A DNA stretch of 64,000 bases from Rhyzopertha dominica. Taxonomy: Eukaryota > Arthropoda > Insecta > Coleoptera > Bostrichidae. Shown here one piece after another: positions 37,813 through 47,940 of the stretch. The DNA lies in NCBI GenBank assembly GCA_025024175.1, contig QCXZ01000064.1, forward strand, positions 51,667,325-51,731,324. Reading direction: 5' to 3'. Positions within the stretch are counted from its first letter, which is position 1; each line of letters begins with the position of its first letter. The notes under the pieces are model-generated. The model saw only the letters and a list, made by a program, of their open reading frames with translations, was not told the DNA's origin and ran no database searches. Made by a program: the position numbers and the translations under genes.

Positions 37813-38194
37813 AGAATTAGAATATGGATAACACCATGTTATCTAGTGGCAATTTAACGGATATTCTCACTCGCCTCTGCGGGAAACTAATCTGAACGGT
37901 AGCCCACTTTGTTGTGGGCGTTTAAAACACCGACAGTAGTCCCCAAGGACGATTTCTGCAAGCAGTACAGTACTTTAGTAACAAAATTACGTCTATGGCT
38001 TATCGTCTGCATCAAAACAATCTGTGGACAGCTGTTTCGGCTTATAAAGCTTCCTCAGCACACACAGCTATGTCGGTTTTTTAACCGTTCACAACAAAGT
38101 AGGCTTACCGTTCAGATTAATTCCCCCCAGAGACGAGTTGATAATACCGTTAAATTGCCACTAGATGGCATGCAGTTATCCACATTCTAATTCT
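37813..38194. mobile_element. foldback element with arms of about 115 bp
   Basis: The left arm (37813-37926) and right arm (38079-38194) are reverse complements with scattered mismatches; both begin AGAATTAGAAT and contain ATCTAGTGGCAATTTAACGG-like and AATCTGAACGGTA blocks. The loop holds the second hammerhead-bearing direct repeat. Direct repeats each with a hammerhead, plus inverted arms, resembles the terminal organisation of Penelope-like elements. Clear target duplications are not seen. Confidence 0.7.
38023..38062 (-). ncRNA. candidate minimal type I hammerhead ribozyme
   Basis: On the minus strand: stem I strand TGTG (38062-38059), core CTGAGGA (38058-38052), hairpin GCTT-TAT-AAGC, GAAA (38038-38035), palindromic stem III ACAGCTGT (38035-38028), cleavage base C (38027), and the other stem I strand CACA (38026-38023), fully complementary to TGTG. 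All conserved blocks of a hammerhead are present in the right order. One extra base sits on each side of the hairpin (A and C), and stem I is only 4 bp. The palindromic stem III would need a dimer, as reported for Penelope-like retroelement hammerheads. Confidence 0.55.
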
Positions 38195-39684
38195 TACGTA
38201 CTATAGTATTAATGAGTTTTTGAAACAATTAATTCTCTGTTCCGCATTATCTTAGATGTATTAAAACTACATTCAACTAATACATGTTCCCAGCGTATTT
38301 TCTAATCTTTTTATAGCTTTTTTTCTATTTATCTACAGGGTCTTGTACTTGAAGCAAATACGCAAAATTTTCGCATTCTTTAAGAACTGCTAAAGACTTC
38401 CGCATCTTTAAGAAAGGTAACATTCTAGTTTCATGCAGTTATCCTCCTGCGGCTGAAACATTTTGTTTTTTAGTGGTCTTCGAGTATTGTCATGCTAACA
38501 GATTCTCAATCTACCTTCTGCTAAAGAGAATGCTTATTCCAGACAGCACGATTTTCTTTATCGGGACGGTCGGCATTCACCACGATACACAATTAACAAA
38601 TGTAATACGTCATCTGGAAGAGGGTATAGATCCTGAGGGCTGGATTTTCTGAGATCTTGATAAGTACGCTAATCTAAGTATATTGACTGTTCAGTATTAG
38701 TGGCTTTGTGCGCGAATAGTACGCAACTTTCTTGATGAATCGTGGTCAAATGCCTTCAGACAAGCTGGATACATCGAGAATATACACTGTATGTTGGATC
38801 TAGTATATGCACTACAAGGGTAGTTGTACTTCAGCGGGGCATTCTAGGTTCCATCTTATTTCTTTTTTGAAACCAAAAGCAAATTCGACCCTATGAAAAA
38901 CTAATTACCTAATATGGTAATCGATGCATAATCGCAACCTTATAGAATTAAAAGCGTTGAATGTGGAAGACATAGTGGGGGCGACTGAGTGCTTTATATT
39001 CCTCGGACTTGGGTTGGATGGCTGGTTTTCTTGGGACGCCCATTACACCACCCTGAAGTCAAAGTTGTGTATATTTTATCTGGTCGTAACAGCTTGGTTT
39101 TTATCGTGACTTCCTAAACGTTGCACGGAATACAGTTTTAAAGCATTTTCTTTCGCACTCTGAAGGTTTTTGAAGCACAACNGAGAATGTATTTTCGTGG
39201 TCACCTTTATTGCTCCNTNTAAAAGGAACCTGCTGGANTCCTTTGCCTTGCTTGCCATTGTGTACGAAAATTAGAATTTGTTTCTGAAGAATTACTATTT
39301 GCACTCATACAATACGTGGCATGGGAACGATTACTGTATTGGTTTCAATCGCTTAGATGCTTCCAAACCTAATATTGACACAGTTTTACCAAGATTGCTC
39401 TTGCAATTTTTAAAAGCAAATTTAAATTTCTTGTTCCAGGGCACTGTTTTTATAACATAGTTTGTTTCAGAAAATATGTATCATGACGTATTTCATAGCT
39501 GTTGCTCTAAGGATTTGATTTGGACGAGCACTTTTGTAAAAGCGGACAAAATCTTCTTATTACTGTAACCACTTCTTACTAGCGTTAATTTAATGCAAAA
39601 CTTTCTTATAAGAGTACGTGTCTTAGATGAACACTAGTTTCTTTGATATAGTGATTGAGGCTTTCTGAGCCGGACCCCATCGTG
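38195..39684. other. gene-free stretch
   Basis: No supported gene. Four N bases cluster at 39182-39238. Confidence 0.5.
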
Positions 39685-39840
39685 GTAGGTGATTTCTTCT
39701 TCGCTTAGATTTCGCCCACTGATGTTGTGAGCATCTCTTGTATCCACTCGGAGACTATTGCGTCCACGACAACTCAGCTCTGAAGATGCTTACCACAGCA
39801 ATAGTTGAAACGGCAGCGAAGAAGAGGAAATCGCCATCTT
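39685..39840. ncRNA. inverted pair of hammerhead-like motifs
   Basis: On the plus strand CTGAAGA (39780-39786), a weak hairpin and GAAACG (39807-39812) form a diverged copy of the 29225-29300 motif; both share GCGTCCACGAC upstream. On the minus strand of 39690-39756 there is AGATGCTCACAACATCAGTG followed by GGCGAAA, with a 6-bp hairpin GCTCAC/GTGGGC. The outer edges (GTGATTTCTTCTTCGC and its inverted counterpart) pair, so the two copies form a palindromic unit. Core changes make both probably inactive. Confidence 0.4.
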
Positions 39841-40526
39841 GTCATTTTGTAGTGTAGTGTTGGAGATATTTGTGTAATATCCCTAACATTTTAATACATT
39901 TTATTAATGCAATTTAGTACAGCAATAACTGTAATTCAGCCGCATAAAAGACTCTTCTTGCTTGACATTATCTGGGACAAACACTCAGTAAATGGTACAA
40001 TCTCAGTTACTACAATTACTTTATATATTTTTATTTAAATTTGTTATAAATTTATTTATCACAGGTTCCAATAAATGTATTAGATCAAAATAAGTAGTAA
40101 CAGTCTAGTTTATATAGTATACTTGTAGGTCATTTATAATATGGCAGTTTGTGCTTTTTATTAGTCAAGACATACATCAGTGACCTAGTTTTCCTTTTCA
40201 ACACTGCTAAAATTAAAACAGCATGACAGTAAATTAATGTGAAAGAGCTTTTAACATTAAACTTGTCCCGTGTAATTACTAATTAGACATAAAATCTTAG
40301 AAATCCAGTCATATCGGAATAGATCGTATACCGCTCGATCATTCCCGACAGGATTGTATCTTAGCCTCACTGTTCACTGGATACTACGCGACGGACCTGG
40401 TGGGGATGATGGGCATTCGCATTTCGCTCTCATGACGGACTCGTGCGAAAGGGTTTGCGGTTTTAGATTTTTTGAATGTTTTTACTCATTTATCGTGCTC
40501 ATGTTTTTGGTAGTGTACAAAGAAAT

Positions 40527-40689
40527 ATGTAGCTACAACGTGGAGTTCGATTTTTTCGTTTATGTGCCTTAGTTTTCGAGAAATAGCTCGCCAAAAATAC
40601 GCATTTTTAAGCAAAATATAACAACAAATATTTACATTACTGTAACAAATTCAGAAAAAAAAACTCGAACTCTACGTTGTAGCTACATC
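40527..40689. repeat. short foldback, arms of about 28 bp
   Basis: ATGTAGCTACAACGTGGAG followed by TTCGA and a T-run (40527-40556) is matched inverted at 40655-40689 with one or two differences. The 100-base interior is AT-rich with no frame. Confidence 0.7.
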
Positions 40690-40896
40690 TTTTGTCATTG
40701 CCATATCGAAATTTCACTCCGAAAAAGTTTCGAATAACTTGGTAAAATGTAAAACGGTAGGTGCTTAAAATGACCCGATTCGCTCTAGGTAAACGCCCCT
40801 CTTAACAAGTCATTGTTATTTGCGAAACCCGCAATATGGAGTGTGTAGAACCGTCTGTGTTAGTTCCGAATTTGCAAATATTTTGTACTATAATTA

Positions 40897-40920
40897 TTAT
40901 TTCTTTTTCAGGTAAGTCAC
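40897..40920 (+). promoter_or_regulatory. candidate recursive-splicing ratchet point 2
   Basis: TATTTCTTTTTCAG runs directly into GTAAGTCAC, with the zero-length exon boundary at 40911/40912. An upstream CTATAAT could serve as branch point. The same fused 3'/5' splice-site form and strand as at 10351/10352 support one plus-strand giant intron. Confidence 0.55.
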
Positions 40921-42009
40921 CTAAAAATGAGACTATTAGGTTGCTGAAATACGGTGAGTAATTTAGTTGATCCTTGCTTTTTAAATTAAAAGAAGAATTT
41001 TTAATGTTTTAATAAACTGATTTTAACGAGTTCTACATAACGAACCGAGTTGAATGTGAATAATCGAAAACGTCATCTTTTCATTTTATACCTTTAACAC
41101 TATCGCCTTAGTAACAAAAAAAAATAGATAAAAATGTCTAAGATAAATTCAGTAGAAATATTTTGGAGTCATTAAAATTCGCGCTAGAGTGTGTATTTAA
41201 CATACAAATTAACAAAATAAACTCCAAAATTTGTTCATCACTTGTAGGTGTTAAATAGAGTTTTGGAAACCTCTATATTTAACTGTAAAAGTTTTTGTTT
41301 CTATCATTTTTTTGCATAGGTTGCCATGATAACGGTACTGCAAAGCCAAATTTTTTAAACGCCTTGATCAGATTTCACAAAATAGGACTCTTTAGACGGA
41401 TTTGCAACCGCATTAATATTATGCCTTTTTTCCAAAATCGATTTCTTTAAATAGCAGTGGAGGACGATAGTTAAAATAAAAAGTCGTTCCCTCAATTTAG
41501 CGACAAAAATTAAATAGGACGATCTAATATTTTTATTTTGTTTTCTAGGCTATTATTTTAAAAAAATCTGCGGTGAAAACCATAGGTTAATAGCTTTTCT
41601 TAATTTAGCGAGAACTGTAGAAACTTAAGAATATTTTTAGTGAATTTATCAGGTACGTTTTCGTAAAAAAAATCCCTAAAGCGATAGCATGAGAGAGATA
41701 CCACCCCCACCCACGCTTAGTAAATCAACCTGTAGAATAAAATACCGATAAACATCCAAAAATAAACTGCCATACTTCACTTTCAACACGTTGTTAATGC
41801 TCCTCGCATGAATTATTACGTGCAGCTTATGACGTCACCGAGTTGTCAACCATCTATTTTGAAGTTAACGCGCATCCGAGGAAAACACGTTTTATTAGCG
41901 AGTAGTGGACACACCATATCCAAAATAGTCATGCCTTCGAATTGTCTAAATATTTTTAAAGACAAATGTTCTACACTATTCCAAACACTCGGCCAAGTTT
42001 AACAATTAT
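40921..42009. other. gene-free stretch
   Basis: No supported gene or element seen. Confidence 0.5.
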
Positions 42010-42310
42010 TTTTATTGCCGGCAATAACCGAGACATCCTTCGCGGGTCGGTTGCCAAGTCGTTTCAGGGTCGCGCTGAAACGCACCGCGTGGACGGCTGA
42101 AAAGCGGGACTCCGGTTACCGGAAAGCGGGCCCGATCCACAAATCATCTTGTTTTTATGAAACGGGTTACGGGACATTAAATTTTTACAACGCAATAGGT
42201 GGCTCTTTTTATGTGGTACTGCTCCTTTAAACAGAATGGAATCGGCGAATAAAATGAGGAAACGCTGGCGCTTGTCACCGACGCAGTCCAGTTAACAAGG
42301 ACCATTTTTA
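42010..42310. other. strongest GC-rich island of the window
   Basis: About 300 unique bases with GC well above the surroundings and many CpGs, starting at TTGCCGGCAATAACC. The frame at 42015-42230 is open but has no recognisable domain. There are no terminal repeats or tandem structure. Candidate conserved regulatory element; a diverged exon is the alternative. Confidence 0.4.
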
Positions 42311-43259
42311 ACGCTCTGCATGTTTCAAATTATGCCATCTCGGGTAATCCTGCTCCACTTATATGAGCGGTCCACACTGCTAAAAAATCTATGTGCAATA
42401 AAGGAGACAGCTACATTTATTTTAAATTGGGGGGCGCAACATTAACAACTGCGCCATCGCCTTCTAGACCAACTTCATAGCAGCCTGTAGTGACAGAAAT
42501 TTTACTAGGTATAGTGATATTACATAGAAGATTCCTGTGAAGGCAGGAATACAAAATTTTGTTCATTTATGGCCAGCCCATTTATTTTTTCAGATTCAGT
42601 TGTATTATCTCTTGCCACTACTAGACCACCTCAATTAGCGCAAATCGTAGAATGTGCGCAATTCGTAGTAGCTATATAAAAGCTTTTCAATTGTTGCGTT
42701 TTGTTAGTTCGCCTAATATAAGGTGTTTTAAAAATTTTTTGCACAAATTATGTCAGATTGCATGATCCACAAAATGACACAAACAAGTTTGAAACCCTTG
42801 GTGTTGATTAGTTAAAAAGTATTTACTAAGAAACATGTATTTGGAAAAAAAATTGTAGAATCTAGAAATAAACAGAAAAACTTTTTAACTTTTTAAGGCA
42901 ATAATTGCTTGTAAATTAGTATTCTAGAATAGTCATTTATAATTTGTGCAAGAAATCGCGATTTTGAGATCTACTTTGGGTCGCAAAAAAACTCGCTGTA
43001 AATCTTTGTACCTACACTAAATAGAGTATTTTGGTTTTTGCTATTCAGCGATGGTTTTATAACTTCCTACATTAATTGTAATTGTAAAAACATTTTAAAG
43101 CACAGTCTTTCTTGCTAAAATCACTGTTGCCGGGGACAGATGCAATGACACAAATTAATTAATTGCAAAACGGAAAAAAACGCTATAACATTGTCATTCC
43201 TTTTATTTAAAACGCTTGTATCAAATACACTAAGTAAGAACAAAACTAGTTCACTTACA
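42311..43259. other. gene-free stretch
   Basis: No supported gene or element seen. Confidence 0.5.
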
Positions 43260-43267
43260 CTAAAAAC

Positions 43268-43653
43268 CACTGATCTCTAAATAACTGGATGTCGCTTACA
43301 TACCAAAATGCATGTAAATTATTTGTGATAGATTTTAGCCACTTTAGTGCCTAGCCGCTGGTCCTTGTACTAAAATTTTGACAAAGGTTGGCTTCTGCGG
43401 TAAATATAACGTTAATGATTGACGGTTAAAATCATGAACTCATCATCTGTCTGCAGATTTCCAAAAGATGATCGTTGTTGTGCCGTACAAACTGGATGTT
43501 ACGTTTACTCATAACCATATTATATAGTTAAGGATCTAACCCAAAATTTGAACGCGCCGTTAAATTGATAGTACGAGTACCAGCGGCGGCATGGTGGCTA
43601 CTTATCACAGTTTTGAATGACTTATGCGACATCCAGTTATTTAGAGATCAGTG
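43268..43653. mobile_element. hAT-type MITE, 386 bp
   Basis: The two ends are identical over 28 bases in inverted orientation, beginning CACTGATCTCTAAATAACTG. Both are flanked by the perfect 8-bp duplication CTAAAAAC (43260-43267 and 43654-43661). No coding capacity. The identical long termini suggest recent activity. Confidence 0.95.
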
Positions 43654-43661
43654 CTAAAAAC

Positions 43662-46600
43662 AGCTACTTCACTAAGCCCTTCGTTCTCTGTATTACCGGT
43701 ATTCGAACTCAGAACTGCCCGTGCTCTGTCCATTAGCTATTTACGAAAGTTGGAAAGTTCGCGAATTCTATGGAGAGTCTCGACATTCCCTGCCATCTGT
43801 GTGTCGCTAGAGTCACTACTTGCAGTGTCCTACTACGCCGCATCTACACGCCTGCAACTCCGGTACACAGATGGCGCTGATTTCGCAACAATATTGTACA
43901 AATAATTAATTATTCCTAAGGAATAAGGGTAGCAAGTGGTATAGTTACAAAGCAAAAAAACTATTTTCGGCGACCTCAAAAGCAAATTTCAAATTCCGGA
44001 ATTTGTGCAAATACAGTTGCATTAAAGTATGTGTCATATATTTTCAAATAAAAAGATATATCAATTACAAGCCAAATTCAAATTATTTATAATAAATTTT
44101 AAGTAGGCCACGGGTTTGAAATTTCTTTTAAAATTTAGCACAGCCTAAATGTAAAATGTAAATTTAATATAAGGCAAAATACTCTTGAGCGCTCTGATAA
44201 AACGGACACCCATGGCAATATTTATCGGGAATGACGTAGGAAATTATTTTTATTTCTTTATTTTGAAAATTCTTCATCTGGAGGGGCTCTCGCAGTCCGT
44301 GTATGTCCATGTGGTGGTGAATTTACGGGGTAAATTACTCTTTCTGGACCAACAGGTTTAAATATAAGAACCCTAGCTAGTCGTGTTTATTTAATTATAT
44401 GAACTGGACCTATTAATAAGCACGTATGATATTGATTCGCAAATTTTACTTGTCGGTAGAATTTCATAGGTAAGCCTGTGGTTGTTAGAAAAGCAGGCCC
44501 CAAGTCCTACATAGTTACTTAATTAGGCTTGATCGAAGATAAAAGTTTAACTCGCATAGGTTTGGGAAGCGTATGGTAGATGATTTAGTCTTTCTGCAGA
44601 CTATATGTTACACATCAGTAAGCTTTTGATTTTTTTACTTTGATTCACTGGGCGAAAGCTGCCAGAGCATAAAGATAGGCTCTTCATCGTACCTACATAT
44701 AGAGATTGAGTCGCCATTTGGTACATATAGAAATTAAAGTAATCATACGTACGTCTATCGTTTCTACTATTTTGTTCAAATAACATTATTATAAAACTCA
44801 TACATACAGTGCAAATTTATCTGAAGCACAAATGAAGCATATTTTCTCTAAAAACGCCTCGACTTGGAGACAGAGGGCAATAAAGTTCGAATTATTTCTG
44901 TATTATTGGTAATGACATAATGACGATAAGGTTTGCTAAAAATTGATGAAAAAATCGACCAATGCATTTTTGATTGGGGGGACGTACGCTACACAATAAT
45001 TACTGGTTCTTTCTCTTGCATTTTTGTCTCTTAACATTTTTGATATGCATTTTATCCATATTTTAACGTGATGTAGGTACTAGATTGGTTTAAAATTTTC
45101 ATTGTTTTGAAGTTTTTGGTAAGATCTGTAAGCTGTTGAATCTATTACTGTGAGCTAAAATGACACAAAGACAAAGAAATAAAGTTAGGTGTGTTGCATA
45201 TTTCCATTTCAATGTATTTTTGCGAGCAGGTAAAAACAAAAGCGAATTTAATAAACTTAAAACAATTCGCGATCTACCATTTAATGATTTACCTTTCTTG
45301 ATTGATAAGTATTATTGTTTTACTATTCTACATTTTATAATTTTACCATGTCGCGTAATAGACAATTCGAAAATCAGAAGCCTCGATAATCGTATGGTAT
45401 ATTATGTATCGCTACTTTTCAATACTATTTTTGTCACAGCTTGAAAGATATGGCAAATTATTATCTAATCTTTCGTTACCCGAAATCTTATTATATATCT
45501 TATTATATAGGTTTATATGCTTCAAGTTAAAATAGCTACTTCCGTCATTGCTAGATTTTCAACATTTGTCAACTGAAAAGCTTAAATGGTGGTTACTAAA
45601 GAACAATCACAATAAAAATGTATTAGGGCATATTAGATATGATCCAATTCATTTTTTACAATTCTTATCTCTATTAGCAACAAAGAGAACACGATAGAAT
45701 CTTAGGGAAGTTTTAGAAGTACCTCTACAATTTGGCAGTAAAATAAAACAAACGTAATTTGGTTTGAAATATTGTACATCTGCCCCATGAAATAGTCAAA
45801 AAGCAGTACATGGAAACAGTGACACATTTCAAATATTTTATTCGCTCGTAAACATCACAGTAGCTGGTAACTACCAATAACTTATGTTAGTAAAGTATGC
45901 AATGGCCTATAAAAATGAAATTTTAGACAGGAATTCAATCTAAATAAAGCATTTCAGCAGAAAGGTGTCTACTAATCAAGAGGGTGATTAACAATTACTT
46001 GTATAAATTTTATTACCCAGCTTCAACTGAAATACTCTTTTTGTGTTTCTACAAACTAGGTATGTAGCCATTAAAATCATTTTTTGTGCTATTATTTAGC
46101 CGCTTTTTCGACTTTCATCATAAACTTGCTACTGTTGTAAAAAGTCGACATGTTCCTTGGTATAACTTTTGGTTTTATTTGTCTGGAATACAAAATTTTC
46201 TTTATTTATATTTCTCCAAGGCAACAAGTTGTCTAAGACTTTATATGCACATACTGCAGATCTACTCAATATAAATTTATTGCTTTGGTATTGCTGCATG
46301 CATCCTAGAAGTTAAGTATATAAAAACCATTTACTCATTTCACCGGCTTTTCCGTTTTACAACAATTAATGTGTCTGATTTAAGTGATAGAGATATGCCG
46401 TGGAAATATTCATTATCACTCCCAAATTAAGTCAAAACTGACCTAAATCAAAACTTTCTATAGCATTTACAATTTACCTGTAAACTTAAATTCTAGCGTT
46501 TTCATTGAATGCGATAAATGTTTTCAATATAATTATGCTGTTTTGAAATACCTGATGCTGGAAAAAATATCTGCTGCAAACTTTACTAAATATCCGCATC

Positions 46601-46845
46601 GCTATAGTTGAGAAAGATTAAGACTTTTCGGTTTTGTATTGATCAGTTTTTCAAATTCGATGATAACACGTCCTAAAGACAATGTGTGTCCAGCTTGAGT
46701 GTTATTTTTTATTCCACAACCTTACAATGCTTTGGTGCACAAAGAACATTTGCAACGTGATGATTTATCTNATCAACCCAGCATGGAATANATTATTCAA
46801 AATATTAACANTAAAACAAAAACCACTTTATAAACAAAAATCATG
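43662..46845. other. gene-free stretch
   Basis: No supported gene. ATCTGTGTG near 43794 and its inverted ACACAGATGGCG near 43864 form a small inverted pair. Three N bases (46771, 46791, 46811) lie just downstream of copy B. Confidence 0.45.
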
Positions 46846-46851
46846 TTTATT
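46846..46851 (-). terminator. polyadenylation signal of copy B
   Basis: AATAAA on the minus strand, 35 bases past the stop codon of the gene at 46886-47233. Confidence 0.65.
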
Positions 46852-46885
46852 ATAAATTAACGCATCTTAGTTGGTTATGTTGCAA

Positions 46886-47233
46886 TCACAATGTCGGTCT
46901 CCTATCTGGATGCTCAGCGTAGAAGTGGTCAAATTCCGCTTGGTTTTCACAAGGCCACCTTGTAATTTCCTTGCCGTGTTCATATTTACCACAGTGAGCA
47001 CCGTCTTTATCCATGACAACAGATGTCGCTTCCGGTCTACACCTGCACTGTGGCAACAAGACTTCGTTACAAGGCTTGATTATTTTTAAAATCGTTCCGA
47101 AACATTTAACAACGCCGTCACCCTCGTCCTTCTTGGCTTCGAATTCGGGCTGACACTTGCAGTTGGATAGTTCATCCCCAAAGGATAAAACAGCGACTGA
47201 AGCGATTACCAGAGCAAGTAGGGCGGATCTCAT
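46886..47233 (-). CDS. small secreted eight-cysteine protein, copy B
   Basis: Encodes 115 residues. Residues 1-19 form a signal peptide (MRSALLALVIASVAVLSFG). Cysteines lie at 25, 27, 44, 55, 63, 65, 81 and 95, the same spacing as copies A and C except for two extra residues between the second and third. Conserved blocks are KIIKPC, QCRC, DKDG before Cys81 and ITRWPCEN at Cys95, then an acidic/aromatic tail (AEFDHFYAEHPD) and RRPTL. The loop around residues 30-43 is more acidic than in the others, and the tryptophan after Cys27 is missing, so B is the most diverged copy. Start chosen at 47233 because the acceptor TTTCTGTTTCAG ends 14 bases upstream. Secreted, disulfide-stabilised; specific function unknown. 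Confidence 0.85.
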   Translation of the reverse strand: MRSALLALVIASVAVLSFGDELSNCKCQPEFEAKKDEGDGVVKCFGTILKIIKPCNEVLLPQCRCRPEATSVVMDKDGAHCGKYEHGKEITRWPCENQAEFDHFYAEHPDRRPTL

Positions 47234-47247
47234 TGTGTCGGAAATTT

Positions 47248-47262
47248 CTGAAACAGAAACAT
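47248..47262 (-). promoter_or_regulatory. 3' splice site before copy B
   Basis: TTTCTGTTTCAG on the minus strand ends at 47248; the exon begins at 47247, 14 bases before the ATG. A plausible donor (AACAACAG then GTATGTTTG) lies at about 47934/47933, with a TTTAAATAC TATA-like word just upstream, which would give a 0.7-kb 5'UTR intron. The donor is unproven. Confidence 0.6.
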
Positions 47263-47940
47263 ATTACATTCCATGTAGCTAAGAGTAAAAAATCTTAATT
47301 TTAGCCATAAAACTTCAATCAAATTCCTTTTCAAGCACAAATTACAAAAAGATTTTCCATGGGTAAATAGGAAGGATCGCACTGTATACGATAATTATGT
47401 CGCCTTTCTTATTGCAACGTTTTATCAAGAGTTTAGTACCCTAAAAACATGCCATCAGCTTGGTTTATAAATTATTACAAATGTAAAAGAATCAAGAGGG
47501 GGTTAAACAATAAAAGCGAGACTCATAACGGTAATAACACCTAACCCTGGTACTCAATTTGACAATAAAGTTTAACCAGTTTTCCTTGACTGGAATAATG
47601 ATTTTTAGTGACCATGCCAAAATTAGAAGAGACTATAATGTGATGTCTCATTAAGAAGGCGACTACAGCTTCTTCACGCTGATACCACGGCGCAAAAGTA
47701 TTGATAAAGAGATAGACAGAAAAAATTGAACTTGTCTTATGTTAGTATGATAATGTGATATACATATATTTGAATTTCTGTAGCTGCAGCCTTCAACCCT
47801 AATGTAATTTCGCTTCATTGGCCAAAAACAACAGAAACAGTGGAAAAACATGGATTTTCTGTATGTCTTTGATGCAATATTGGTATTCGATCTTGGCATA
47901 ACTTTCAACTATTCAAATGTTCAACTCAAACATACCTGTT

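Noticed and set aside
46871..47089. 72-codon plus-strand frame over copy B
   Set aside because: Antisense shadow of copy B.
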